A DNA stretch of 64,000 nt from contig JAQYUZ010000052.1 in the NCBI GenBank assembly GCA_033819885.1, positions 50,915 through 114,914 on the forward strand, given 5' to 3'. The translations under genes and the position numbers were made by a program. Below the pieces are notes generated by a model. That model was not told where the DNA came from. It ran no database searches and saw nothing but the letters and a program-made list of their open reading frames with translations. Every line of letters starts with the position of its first letter. Positions within the stretch are counted from its first letter, which is position 1. The stretch comes from Microbotryomycetes sp. JL201. Taxonomy: Eukaryota; Basidiomycota; Microbotryomycetes. Of the stretch, positions 43,082 to 55,041 are shown piece after piece.

Positions 43082-46000
43082 TCAGCGATGTTGTTGCATT
43101 CTTGACAATTGTCGACGACTGAAGACGGGTGCGCCTCCAATTCGTTGTTGGCGAAGTCGACCGTTTGCATCCTTGTCAGGCGACAAAGATGGATACGCGT
43201 CGCTATCGCTCGTATCGGTGTTGCGCATGTCGCTGGTTCCTTGCCGATCTAAATGGCTTGATACCCTCGATTCCGAGTGATGTGACAGCGAAGTGACCGA
43301 GCCTGGTGAGAGGTCGTTACCCGGATCGTTTCTGATCGCGGGCCTCGTCGGGACTTGTCGGTCTGTAGTGCGTCTGCTTGCAGGAGGTGGATCGTCTGGG
43401 TCGCTGTCAAGGTCAGTCGAGACGTCTTTGTAGCGGTTGCGGGTCGAGGCGGCAGGACGATCCAGTCCAACGAGCTCTGGTGGCAAATCTGACACGGCAT
43501 GTAGCCACTTTGGACTGCGGTCGCGCTGGCCACTCGCACCTTCGCGCTCCGTTCGGTGTGAATTGAATGACGATGATGCCATTCCCCTCCTTTCAAGAGC
43601 CGAGCTTGACGCCATATGGGAACGAGCGAATGCGGTGACGCTGTTGCGTCTGTAAGCATCGACAGACGAGTCAGAGTCGTATGTTCCGCTTGGTGAACCG
43701 GGTTCGGTCGACACTTTTTGCACACTCTCGAATACAGAACGTTTGCCTCTGGTCTCGATAGGCGTTAGGCTGTCCCACGCACGTGTCGGGTCGGCTCGAT
43801 CTGGCAAATTTCCGCGACTGTCCCCGTCATCTCGCAAGAGCCGAGCTCTCATCGAACCCGATGCGGGTATATGGTCATTCAAGTAGTCTCGCGCGTCGTC
43901 TTGATCCTGAGGTGACCTGGCCGAGTCCATGCGGGCTATGGTAGCATCCGAGGCGGCCACAGCTCGTCTCGCTTGCTTAAGCGGCTCGTCAGACGGAGCA
44001 AAAGACGCCGCAGTGCATTTCTTGTCTTTGCATAGAGACCTCGACGGTCGCGAGGAACGAGTCTCTGGCGAGTTCTGATCAGCTCTGATTGACGCCGGCA
44101 TGTGCTCGCGTTGATGTGACAAGAGATCGTCTTTGAGCTCATGTACTCTGCTGCTGACGGCGTGTTTGACCTTTGACAACGTTTGCTTGGATTCGAGTGG
44201 AAAGCTCTTCTTTTCATGGTCCGACGCCCTAATCGCGTGGCGCCGTAAAGGTTCATCAAAGCTTGAAGCGCTTTCAGTGGGGCTAGATGGCTGTCGACTG
44301 GCATCTTTGGCTGAAAAGTTGACGTCAAACCCGTAGTCTTCCGAACCGATTCATGAGCTTACACTCAGCTCGCCGGCGCCGTCCTGGCTCGCGCCCGTCA
44401 TCTCGCCTTTCGTGCTTGCGGTTCCTGCCGTCCTCTTTAATGTCGCTTTGTGGCGCGCCTGATATATTCCCTCGCCGCTCTTCCTCTGCACAGCCGCCCG
44501 CAATATTCTCTTGCATGCGTGACGAGCGAATATCCTCTTGACGGTTCTCGCAGTGTCGTGATCTGTCTCGATGACGTCGACGAGGCACCTCATCCGCTTG
44601 ATCGAGCGAGTCTTTGCGCACAGTGGCGGTACTGCCGTGTGAATCAGCCTGGTGAGCCGACTTTGAGTTTGATCGATGTCGCACATCTTTGTGGCGCAAT
44701 CTTTCCAGATCGGCTTCAATCTGGTGTTCGGTGGCTTCCAGTCTCGAGTTGACGGCACTCGCGACGGTGTCGCGGATACTTTGAATGCTTGCTCCGACAG
44801 TGGCCGAGAAGGATTTGCGTCGAGGTCGGGTAGAGGCCGATTCAATCCCCACAAAATCTCTCTCTGGAACAGATCCGAGCGCTCTAGAGTTCGCTCCCTT
44901 GCGGCTCTCCTGGTAGATACAGATCAGTGAAACTCGAGGCACGTCAGCTCATTCAAAAGCCTGCCTTACAAATTGCTCATCCTCGCCGCTGCCTCTTGCA
45001 GACTTTGCAAGATTCTTGGGCAAAATTTTTGCCTCGTCGGTCTCTGCCCCGGTTCCGGCACGCGCGTCCTCGACTTTTCTGTGACCGCTCCTTGCAGCCC
45101 TTCTGGCAGCCCTCCTTTTTTGCCTCCGCTCTTCTTCATCCTCGCTTTCTTGTTGGCTCATCTCCTCCTTTGTATCCTCTGCAGGCTTGACTGCACTTGC
45201 CTCCCTGGCTTTCGAGATCAAGCCATTGACTGACTTGCTCACGTTTGAGAACCAACTCGATGCTGCCCCTGCAGCGTTTATCTTTTGCGTATTTGAGGCT
45301 TCGTCCAGAGGAGGAGACGCTTTGCGTTGCATGACTGTCTCTGGATCGAAAGATTCATCATGGGAATCGTCGGATGGGTGACGATCGCGACGAGAGACGG
45401 AGCGATGTCGACGAGGTCGTTCTACCGACGCTTGGTTCAAAGTGGGTTGTGGCAAACTCATAGACGTTGGACGGGTCGGGTTGTCCAAGGGCTGACGAAC
45501 ACGTTCCGCTCGCTTGGTCTCATTTTCCGACTCTTTCAGAGCCTCGTCTTGAGATTCAGCGGGACGGCTGACTGCTCGAGCGGACCTAGCACGGGACGGC
45601 TGTCGATACCTGGAGCGCGCTGGTAGATTTTCTTCTACTTGAGCGGTATTGCGCTTGTCGTTCCTCATGGTTTGCTGGCGAGCTGGACGGTCAGATGATT
45701 GCGAGTGTGCTGATTCTCGAGTCGCTGACACGAGTCTGTTTCGATTTGCTTTTTCGCGCAATTGTTGTTCAAACTTTCGAACCTGTTCTCGAATCTCGTC
45801 CTCGAGGTCCTGCTCATTCTCTCCGAGGCCTTCCAAAGCGTCGCTAGTGTTACGCTCGTCTCGATCACCGCATTCTGAGCGACCCGTGGCCTCTTTGGGT
45901 TGGCGGATGAGTGACGACGACAGGTCGCTCCGCTCGGCACTCTCATCGTCGTCGTCCATCACAACTCTCGACTCGGCATGACCAAAGTTCATGCCTCTGT

Positions 46001-47198
46001 TACGAGTAGCTCGGCTGCGTCCTCTTCTGTGTGCTTGAGTCTGCCTCACCTCGTCGTCCCGGTTATCGTGAACAAGATTGTTTTGATCGCTAGAAGATTT
46101 GCGATCACGTGAAGCAATTTGTCCGAGCGGACGGCTCTTGACGATCGGACTTGGGTCTTTGCGACGTCTCTGTGGGCACGAAGAGTTGATGTGTCCGTCT
46201 TGCTGTGTTTCCGACTGGGTGAGATCGTTCGTGGCGCGAGAGTGAGCCGTTACGTTGTGATCCACATCAAGTGGAGGTCTGACCCGGCTCTTGTCATGTC
46301 GTTCAGATTCGTCCTCGTCCGACTTGGATTCACGTGCGAGTGGCGTCCGAGAAGCATTCAAATCTGGCTTCAGAGTGGACACGGGTTGCCCAGCAAGTCC
46401 TCGAATCGCTTCGCGGGATTGGAATTTGCTCTCTGGCGATGGCGGAACCGAAGAAATGTCCTCATTCAGGCGTGAGTCGACGTCCGATTCGTCGTCCGCA
46501 AGATGATTTTCGTTCCTCTGTGGTGTGTGCGAGCTTTCACGACGAGGAGAATTGTTTTCATGCTCTGTCGGGACTGGCCGATTCTCTCCCTTGATCAGAG
46601 TTGGATTATCGAGCGACAGGGAACGGTCGGTGTAGGCGTGCTGCACGGCAGATGATCAGTCGAGAGTACGTAGCCTGTTTGAAGCGTAAACAAACCCAAG
46701 TCTCGACGTGCTTGTCCTTTTCGTACACGTACAGACTGAGGTGCAACTTTCTGCTCGACAAGCAGAGACCATTATGAGCCCTTTTCAACGAACCAATGCA
46801 AGAAAGGCGTGACGGCTTACGAATCTCCGACAGAGCGGTGCCAGTTCGAATTGACCATGATGTACCTCGAGTCGGATTCTCGCTCATGAATCACTGCATG
46901 AACCGGTGTGCCGTCCTGTAAGCCGAACGCAGGCCATATAAGCCCATGATTCGGATTCAAATCTTGCTGGGCTGGATGCGCTTACGCGGAAGTTGTTTCT
47001 CAAGTATCTCGCAATGCCTTCTCGCTGAACATCCGTCTTGAGACCTTCTGGCAGCCCGTCGAGTACCGTCTTGTCGCCTCTTTCGATGGCCTGCTTCAAA
47101 TCATGTGCAAAGGGAATCCGAGCAGCATACGCCGGAGGTCTACCCGAAAAGAATTTGAGGTGGAGGAACGTAGTTTGGCGAGGTGGAGAATGCGACAT
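43082..47198 (-). CDS. Giant charged, disordered protein with small ordered N-terminus, 1269 aa
   Basis: Unrecognised. Exons 47198-46986, 46915-46821, 46750-46696, 46640-44970, 44909-44363, 44310-43082, in phase. Residues ~1-120 look ordered and may be a small domain (TTFLHLKFFSGRPPAYAARI, GDKTVLDGLPEGLKTDVQRE, DGTPVHAVIHERESDSRYIM, KLHLSLYVYEKDKHVETW). Beyond that nearly everything is Ser/Arg/Asp/Glu-rich and low in hydrophobics, with one coiled-coil-like stretch (LEDEIREQVRKFEQQLREKA) and a helix-like motif (ASSWFSNVSKSVNGLISKAR). Many RR.S and SP sites suggest heavy phosphorylation. The third intron (46695-46641) is the least certain because a competing GC site exists closer to the acceptor. 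It could be a scaffold, RNA-binding or cytoskeletal protein; no function is claimed. Confidence 0.72.
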
Positions 47199-47480
47199 GA
47201 TTTGAGTCACAAAGCGGCGGGCTCGGGAGAGCGAGCGCGACCGTGACACTGCAGGTGCGTGCAAGGCGCTTCGTCAAACGGAACGAGCACGTCGCCTTGG
47301 CTTGTGACTCACTGCAAATAACTGATTAACTAGGAAATTGAACCATGCCGGCCGCAACCACTGAGTAGACTAAGCCCGCGGAGTGTTTGTCGAGACTCCT
47401 GATCGCGAGCGCCGAGATTGCAGACTGTGCCCGGGAGGATAACAAAGCTTTGGATTGCATGGATCAGTTTACTGACAACA

Positions 47481-48522
47481 TTATAGAGTTTTGCCAGTCT
47501 TGCGCATTTCTGTTTCTGCCTCTCGTACGAGTCGCTCGAGCTCCAGCAAGTAGGCATCATCTTCCTTTGACAATATGCGAACCGCTTGAGCTAACTTGTA
47601 TAAATAGTCCTGTATAGGGTTGCGAGAATGTCCAGTCAATAGGTCGAACGAGTCAGGCCCAAGCCTCGTCGAGTGCATTTGAAACCGTTGAAACGCACAC
47701 GATTCAAGCCTGATGGCCCCTCGCTCTTGGCGATCCGCCGAGCCAGTTCAAGCATTGGTTCGCCACCAGCAAAGCTCGGGTTGTCGGTCTCGCCCACATA
47801 GACTCTGCACTACGGAGTGACCGCACGTCAGCTTTCTTCTTTGCCACGAAACGTATCCGCGCTTACGTTGTGCTCGACAACAATTTCACGACCTTGTTCA
47901 TCTAGATTGTAGACGTCGACATGTCTGACAGTATAGCCATCCTTTTCTCTATGATCGAGATATGCCCAAATCTCCTCTCCGTCGTCTTCTGGTATCCGAT
48001 AAACTCGACCTATCGATGACAGACGGAGGCGTCAGCGGCAGACTATGACTCTGACGAAAGCCGCTTGCCCCAAATGTGACCGGACTCTGGAGGCTCGTCC
48101 TAAAGATTCTCGGTTAGTTTCGCATCTGGCTCATGAAACGGAAGCAGCCTCGTACCTTTTTATGTTCTTGCCAGTCTCTCTCATCACATAGTGTTACCAC
48201 TGTAATTGTCGTGCGAATGAAGGAAAATTGAGCCCTCCGCCCATGCCACAAGCCGTACAGTCTGTTTCTGACCTCTTCCAGGGTTATCTTCCGTCCCTCT
48301 ATGGTCATGAGATTTTTGTGCAAACCGTCGCACGTATCCTTTGATGTATCCAGGCTCGGAAGTGATAGTCGGGAACGGTGGCGGCTTGAAAATCAAACTG
48401 CCGTACCTGTTGCACATGTGGGTCATTCAGTTTGCGAAATGTCTCCTCGTCAGCTTGCCTGGCGACGGTCGGCGCACAGAACAGAGCGAAAAAAAGGGCA
48501 CGAACCCAAAGATTGCAGACAT
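47481..48522 (-). CDS. GCG1: ChaC-type glutathione-specific gamma-glutamylcyclotransferase
   Basis: Cytosolic enzyme that cleaves glutathione to 5-oxoproline and Cys-Gly. Exons 48522-48506, 48406-48273, 48199-48156, 48099-48069, 48009-47867, 47809-47699, 47609-47481; 202 aa, normal for ChaC2-like proteins. The start MSAIF-GYGSLIFKPPPF reconstitutes the substrate-binding YGSLI motif across intron 1. GYIKGYVRRFAQKSHDHRGT, GRVVTLCDERDWQEH, YRIPEDDGEEIWAYLDHREK (catalytic Glu region), CRVYVGETDNPSF and PSGLNRDYLYKLAQAVR follow family order. Intron 3 (48068-48010) is GC-AG (GGG|GCAAGC) and is required for WG-RVYRIP. Neighbouring thiol-related genes are GFA and GILT, but these are not clustered. 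Confidence 0.95.
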
Positions 48523-49169
48523 CGAACGGAACAGCGTGAGTCCACTTTGTATCGCGACGAATCGTGTGTCTTGTTGCGAGCGCGATTTGCGTGAGATGAG
48601 CTAGTCAGGGACAAGTGCAAGGTTCCCGGTTGGCGTTGTGTATGAGCAAACAAGAAACCGCCGATGACGAAAGATGCAAGCTGTGAAGGGGCCCCGGTCT
48701 GGTGGCACAGAAGCAGAGGCTACAAAGTCATGATAAAGTCATAGTCAACAAATGAGTACCACGCAGAGCGAACGGCCAACACATGGTCGCAACCGCCCGA
48801 CGCAATCAGGATGGCCTCGTCATCCACAACAGGCTGGCAAGATTACCGAGCAATCGATCGACGTGGAACAAACAGGGTCTCACCTTCAAATGCTCGGTAT
48901 CGAGAGAGCCCAGGAGCATTTGGGCTAGATTTCCGACGCTCCGTTCAAAAGTCACGTGCTTCCAGGATTGAATACAAAAAAAAAATGGAGTTCACAAGCA
49001 ATATTCTGAGAGTTCCACTGTACACGACACGAAACGTATTATAAGAGACAGCCTGTGGTGTGCATTCGCGAGTGGCTAGGCTCGAGAGTTTCGTCAAGGC
49101 GAGGGTATGATGGCACCGGCAGCTCTTTGCAGGAGCTGAGCAGATGCAGAAAAGCGATGACGCGACAGT
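48523..49169. promoter_or_regulatory. Intergenic with TCACGTG at 48952-48958
   Basis: 647 bp between two minus-strand genes. TCACGTG sits ~430 bp upstream of the ChaC ATG. An A run (48968-48977) lies close to the 3' end of the GPI-type gene. No coding frame supported. Confidence 0.5.
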
Positions 49170-50038
49170 TCAGACCATTGCGGCGCCTCCAATGGCCCCG
49201 ACGAGCAAGACTCCAAAGATGGTAGTGGCCATGGCAACTTGTAGCGATGCAAGTGGTCGAGGAGAAGCAGCAGCAGTCTGCAAGGGATCCGCGTATCAGT
49301 AGTCAATGGGCTGATGCATGTTTGCGCTTGCCATACCTGTAAATTTGCCGGGTTTGGCTGCTCGAGAGGCAAGTCAGTGCTCTGCATGGCCAGTGTCACG
49401 ACCCAGTGACTCGCCTCGAGGTTACTCTCGGTGACGCCTGCACCTGTCACGGGCAACGTGACGTTACCTGTGGGAGGCACTGTCGATGCGGCGGCCGTGT
49501 AGACGAATGTGTCTGAAACGGAGCCAGCGCCTGCCGTGTTGATGAGCGTAACAGTACTGTCGTAAGAAGAAAGGCAGTCGTGCGTCAAGTCAGTGATGAG
49601 GGTTGAATGATGTTGGCATTTGGGGCCCCGGCGCTGCGTGCAGGCCGAAGAAGCAACGTCGCCGGGCCAAGGTAGCTCGGCTCGCATGTTTTTGCTGTAC
49701 ACACGAATGCTTGCTGGCGGCGGCATTGCTGGCCATGGCGCCTGTCGCCAGCTAGACTTACGAGCCTGGGATTGCCGATGATCCGGTCGCTGTGGGCGTG
49801 AATGAATTTGGAGCCGAGTAGAACGGTGGCAGGATCGACGACTGAGACGGTGTTGCAGCCTGCGACGTCGCACTCGACGCTGCAGATGATGATCCGGACG
49901 GCTGGCCGGCTTGCGGGGCGGCGACCTTTTCGATCAGCGCCCGGTCAGCTTCAACTCTGTACTCGACAGCCGCAAAGGTGCCCAACTGACAGCCGAGCAG
50001 ACTATGCACGCAACGAGGGCGATGCCTGTCTTCCACAT
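49170..50038 (-). CDS. Small Ser/Thr-rich secreted protein, GPI-anchor type, 171 aa
   Basis: Predicted cell-surface or secreted protein. Exons 50038-49991, 49901-49762, 49556-49337, 49277-49170. The first exon is exactly a signal peptide (MWKTGIALVACIVCSA). A Ser/Ala/Pro-rich region with many O-glycosylation sites follows, then a short ordered section (STVTLINTAGAGSVSDTFVY, ESNLEASHWVVTLAMQSTDL). The C-terminus is a hydrophobic tail (TTIFGVLLVGAIGGAAMV) after a small-residue region, as expected for GPI attachment. There are no cysteine-rich CFEM or hydrophobin patterns. Fungal GPI wall proteins and effector-like proteins both look like this; no specific family is recognised. It is divergent from the nucleoporin gene. 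Confidence 0.75.
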
Positions 50039-50643
50039 TGTTGTTCAACTCGAATTGGACGAGATGGCAAAGTCCGGTCGCAACAAATTCGACGTCGAAT
50101 TCAGTGCCGCCTTTTTTTCGACACTGAATTCTAGCATCAACAGCAAAGAACGAAAACAAGATGATCAGATTGGGGGCATTGTATGAGGTAATGCCAGGCC
50201 CCTGTTGCGACGCGAGCGTGCAGAGACTGAAAGAGGCATCAAAAGTGTATTGGATGACTGCTTATTTTTGCCATTGCATCGCGGCAGTGCAAAGTGGTGT
50301 CACAGAATGTACGAACGAGCTCGCGCCCGTGGCTCGGACGTCGACGACAGGGAGGCTGGGGTCAGTCTGCTGATTATTTTGCAGGTTGAGACTCTACGGC
50401 GAAGACCGAGCATGCTGAACAATAAGTAAGTTGAAGCCGCTCACATCAAAGTTGTGGGGGAAAAACAGGAGGTCTGCCTTTTCGGGAGCTCACAGCAGGT
50501 CAGTTTGAAGCAGTGAGCTTAGAAAGTAGTATCCTGCAACTTTCCCAGCTGCTTTCCTGCATACGCTAGCAGCGTCATCGGCGGTCGCACCGGCCGTGGC
50601 TCTTGCGTTGTGGAATCTCTACGCCGCCAGAGTCCGCCCCGCG
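50039..50643. promoter_or_regulatory. Divergent intergenic region, GPI-type protein / FG nucleoporin
   Basis: 605 bp between start codons. It contains a run of G around 50456-50460 and AT-richer sequence, and no supported gene. Confidence 0.45.
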
Positions 50644-53600
50644 ATGTCGCGGATTGAACAGATCTCTGTGACATTACCTGCTCAGTCTCGATCGCGCGGC
50701 ACGATGGTGCGTATCGCTGGCGCTGTCGCGAGTGCAGTGCCGTGGTGGTTGTGGCTCGTCTTGGCCGCAACAGCGTACCTATATATCAACAAGTGGTGGA
50801 ACAAACCCTTGCCTGGTCAATTGTAAGCTCGTCAGCCCTACAAATGTGACGGTGTTCCGACGACCGTCGATCGGTCGCTCAAGGAAAATAGGCCGACTGC
50901 GGACGCATGCATGGAAATACATGGGATGCACCACCATTCATGCCCTGGCCTGATCTGACGCCTGCCTCGTTCTTTCTTGCACAGACGGCGCCGCACGGGC
51001 AAGGCTCAATCCAGCGCACCTCATGGACAGAGGCAAAAATTGAGCAGTCTGTCGACGACATTAGCGTCCGTCTCCCAGTCACCCTCGAGGTCACCGCAGA
51101 TATCGCGCAAGAATGGCCAGGCATGGGGGCCTCGTCACGAGCAGGCACGATACCGGTCAGGCTCGAGCGTTTCGACTGTGCCTCCGACATACGAATCACC
51201 GGGTGCCCAGCATGCATTTTCGACGGGCACATATCAGGGTGAGTGTTCACGCCATGCTCGCTCGCTGACTGGCCGAATCTGATCTCGCGGAGTGGCAACA
51301 TATAGGATCGCCAAGAAGCGGCAGTTCAGGAGCCCAATCGCGACACCAAAAGCCGTTTGCAAACTCTTTTGACGCGCTTCCCAGCAGCGCGCGTTATCAG
51401 TCTCCAAATGTTCCTGCCATGAGGTCAAAGCTCAAGCGAGAGTTTGTTCCTTCGCCGTCGCCGGATCGAGGTGTGGACGACTCGACCAAACGTCGTCGGG
51501 CCTCTGACGTAAAAGCTCATGACCAAGGGGATGGCGATGACGATGACCAGCCGATGGAGTTGGACGAGCTGCAAGCGCACGCGACCGAGACTCTGGCACG
51601 GCGAGGACGCAAACGCGGCCGCGTCCGCGAAGAAGACGTGGGTGCGAAAAGGCAAAAGAATATAGACTCAAGCCGCCAAGAAGGACCATATGCGACAAAG
51701 AAACACCTCAGGGATTCGGACGACGAGGCAACGATTGCGACAGAGGACGATTCCTCAAAGAGACGCAGGTCAAACACTGCTCGCGAGAAACGGCCGTTCC
51801 GGGACGTGGACGAGGACGATGGCCAGTTTGAATATGACGAGGATTTCCACATTGAAGCGCCAAGACACAGAAACGCCGACTCGGACGTCGACGAAGAGAA
51901 TGTCAGTGCTTCGGAGGTCGAGACCGATGAGCCGAGACACAAACGAACCAGGTCCGTAAGCGTGCGATCCGCGTCCGAGGAAGAAAGTGTCATGGGCGAC
52001 GATTTGGATTTGTCGCCGTCTTTGTCTTCATCGTTTGCCCGCAATCCTGAACGAGTCGAGCCCACACCAAAGAAACGGTCTCTGAAGCCGACTACACAAA
52101 AGGCGGTCAAGAGTTTGTCGAGTAAGCGCAACTACAGGGATTCGCCCGGACCATCCCAACGACGCCCAGGTGACGAATGGACCAACATGGAGGGCGATCG
52201 ATGTCGGATGGACAATGACGGTCATGTTCGCAAGCTTTGCGAAGTGCGGGAAATGAGACGCAAACACAAGGTTCGCACAATGATCACGGGGCGTTTGTTG
52301 TCGTGTTTTAATTCGTGTTCCTGAGCAGATGCCGGCAGACAGCGTGCATCCGGACGCAAAGGTCATGCACGAGGTCATTGTCGAAAAGTGGTTGACGGAC
52401 GCAGAACAAGACGAGTTGGCCAAGCAGCGCAAACTTGCTTGGCAAACACCGTTTGAGCATGAGAAGCAAGAAGCCGCTCAATCTGCGACGACACTGGTGG
52501 ATCCGCCCTCCGAGAAAAAGGTGTGGCCAACAAAGAGTCTGACAGGCTTTGCGGCTGACAGTTGCACTTGCATCAAAGGAGAAGCCTGCGGGATTCTACT
52601 ACTCTTCGGGTACCGGGACGCCGTTGCGCACGCACTCGGCACTTGCTCAACGTCAAGTGTCGACAAGCAGACCTAACAGTCGTCAAGGCAGTCCTGCTGC
52701 AGCTGGCTTGCCTCGCTCAGGGTCGAATTCGCCTGCGCTTGTCAACGGACGTATGCGCATCGCCAGTGGTGCGCAATCTCCGGCCCGTTCTTGGTCTTTT
52801 GCTCGAATCGCCAAGCTAGCCGAAGACGAGCAAAGAGCGAAAGCCGAAAGAGAGAAGCGGCGGAAAGCGAGTATTATGCTCGGTGGCGAGCAAGAACAGG
52901 CGGCGGTTGAGAATAAGGCAGACACAAAGGCGACGACGGCCGAGGCTGGTGCCGAGTCGGAGCCAGAGACAAAGCAGCACGACAAGCTCAAGCTGCAAGA
53001 TTACGGGGCGGACGGCAAGAAGCTTGTGAGTGGTCCTTCAACATGAAATGCAGTTAGACCAGCTGATGAGCCACGTGAATCAGGACACGTCCTTGCAGCC
53101 GACCACGTCAGTCTCGGCGGGCGTAGAGTCGAAAGAGGCTACAAAAGCACCTTTTTCAAACCTTTTTTCTGGCCTCGATCGAAGCAAAGATGCGGCAGTG
53201 GCCCCCGCTTCAAGCCTCTTTTCGTTTGGCAAGCCGGCGTCAACAGAAGCGAAGGACGCTACCGTCTCCGCGAAGCCCGAAACACCGCAGACATTCAGTC
53301 TAGGCTCGAACAGTGCCTCTGCGCAGCCTGCCGTCACTGAAAGCAAGCATACCTTTTCCTTTGGCGGCTCGTCGGCACCTTCCAAGACGGACGGCACACC
53401 ATCTGCGCCGGCAAACAGGAGCACGAATGCAGCGCCGAACTTGTCGTTTGGCGGCAACGTAAGCGCTGCCGCCGACATGAAAGACAAGGCGCAGACGAGC
53501 ACCCCGTCATTCAGTTTCGGCGCCCCTAAGGTGGAAGACTCTGAAGGCGCGCCATCACCACATCCCCCTTCGGGCGCCGCGACGCCGTTTTCTGGCACTG

Positions 53601-54236
53601 CTGCCCCAAGTCCTGCGGCCACTGCTCCCTCATTCTCTTTTGGATCGACGCAAGCCGCACCTGCCCAGCCTCCAAAGGCAGAGACGCCAAGTTTGTCGTT
53701 TGGCTCGAATTCTCTAGCGGTGAGCCTGAACTGGATGGGTATGAGCGCTCCGCTCGCGAGGCTGAATCGCGCAATTCGTAGACTGCTGCGCCGTCGTTTT
53801 CCTTTGGTGCACCTACGTCTAGCGCGCCCAAGCCCGCGGCCGCCGCAGCACCGAGCTTTTCGTTTGGCGCGTCTGCGCCGACAAACACGAGCACGAATGC
53901 TAGCGGTCCGAGTGTGTCTGGGTTTTCGTTCGGCCACTCTGCTCCAACGGGCGCGTCTGCGCCCACCTTTTCGTTTGGAACGAATGCAAAGACTAATGCA
54001 CCCGCGCCTTCCGCACCTTTTTCGTTTGGTGCGACGGCTGCTCCGGGTACAGGTGCTGTACCGGGCGCTGCTGTGGCACCCGCCATGTTCGGTGAGTCTC
54101 GGACCTGCAAGTGCTGCCGGTTGCTAATCATTCCTGGTCTCTTGTAGCTTTGGGCTCGAGCGGTGGCAACGAGAGCGACTCGTCAGCGAGCGGCAGGCGC
54201 AGACCTGTCAGACGCATGCCGAGTCGAGCTTCCTAA
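50644..54236 (+). CDS. FG-repeat nucleoporin with N-terminal membrane helix, 1023 aa
   Basis: Predicted nuclear-pore component. Exons 50644-50822, 50985-51238, 51306-52270, 52329-52520, 52579-53025, 53084-53719, 53782-54091, 54148-54236. Exon 1 encodes MSRIEQISVTLPAQSRSRG and then one strong transmembrane helix (AVPWWLWLVLAATAYLYI) followed by KWWNKPLPGQ. Exon 2 continues in frame with LRRRRTGKAQ. The middle is highly charged with NLS-like KR clusters (STKRRRASDVK, ARRGRKRGR). The C-terminal third holds about a dozen FSFG/LSFG repeats (SFSFGAPTSS, GFSFGHSAPT). The last residues are GRRRPVRRMPSRAS. Introns 4 and 5 have alternative in-frame acceptors; I used those giving 58-nt introns. If exon 1 belongs to another gene, the rest is an ordinary Nup1/Nup60-like protein. 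Confidence 0.85.
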
Positions 54237-55041
54237 GTCTGAAACATTTAGTTGACCGGTTGCGTAAAATTGAGGAACTATTCTGTTGTAAATTGCCTTG
54301 GTTGGAAAGGAGGTCCGCCGCGTCGTGCGTCATCGCTCGCCAGAAACGAAACGTGTAACACTGACACCACGCGACGCGCTCACAGCCCAGGTCACTGCCT
54401 TGATCTCGACACAAAATCACTCTAGCCAGATTACGTCTGTTGCTCTCTCAAAGAATCACGCGTGCGCGCGCCCGTTCGGAACAAGTGGACGTCGAGGAAT
54501 CCCAGAGCGGCAAGACTACAAAGGTCAGTCGGGCCAGTCGGGCCAATTGGAGCCCAGTCGTGCTTGTTGCTTTGTATACATGCAAAGCGTTTGCGTGGTC
54601 GAGGCCCAAGGACACGCGCGTGGAGGCGGCCCGTGCACCCCGCGTCATCCACCTTGCACATGCAGCAGGTCCGCGCTGAGAAGCCAGCTTGTTTTAGCGA
54701 GGTGTTGGACGTACTCTATCGCTGGACGCTCTTGCGTGTCGTGCGCGGCTTTGACGGTTGCGCCACAACATCATTGGTGCTCGGTGCGCGCATGCGAGAC
54801 TTTTGCACACGACCGTGGCTGGCCCCAGAACTTTTGTTCGATTTCTCTGGCACACTGGCCCGGTCAATCTGGCAGTCTCGCAGCCTCGACTGGTATGAGC
54901 CAAGCTGACTCGCATCCCGTTATCCAGACCGTTCATTGACAAGAAGCTGGACTGCCGTTGTTTGACGCCACCAAGCTGACCTCTCCGGCTGCAAACTTAA
55001 GGCTCGACTTGTCTGCCATCAAAGACAGTCCCCCGCCGCCA
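54237..55041. other. Intergenic upstream of the PP2C gene
   Basis: 805 bp. A 213-codon plus-strand frame (54298-54939) is Cys/Arg/Ser-rich and looks random; no domain. It probably contains the nucleoporin terminator and PP2C promoter, possibly with a missed 5' exon of PP2C. Confidence 0.45.

Noticed and set aside
46641-46674. 34-nt GC-AG intron in the giant disordered protein
   Set aside because: Too short; the GTTTGT donor at 46695 gives a 55-nt intron in the same frame, so it was not counted among GC-AG introns.
53026-53053. 28-nt intron option in the nucleoporin
   Set aside because: In frame but implausibly short; the 58-nt choice ending at 53083 has a branch-like CTGAT.
54298-54939. 213-codon frame upstream of PP2C
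   Set aside because: Cys/Arg/Ser-rich, no domain; more likely promoter sequence.
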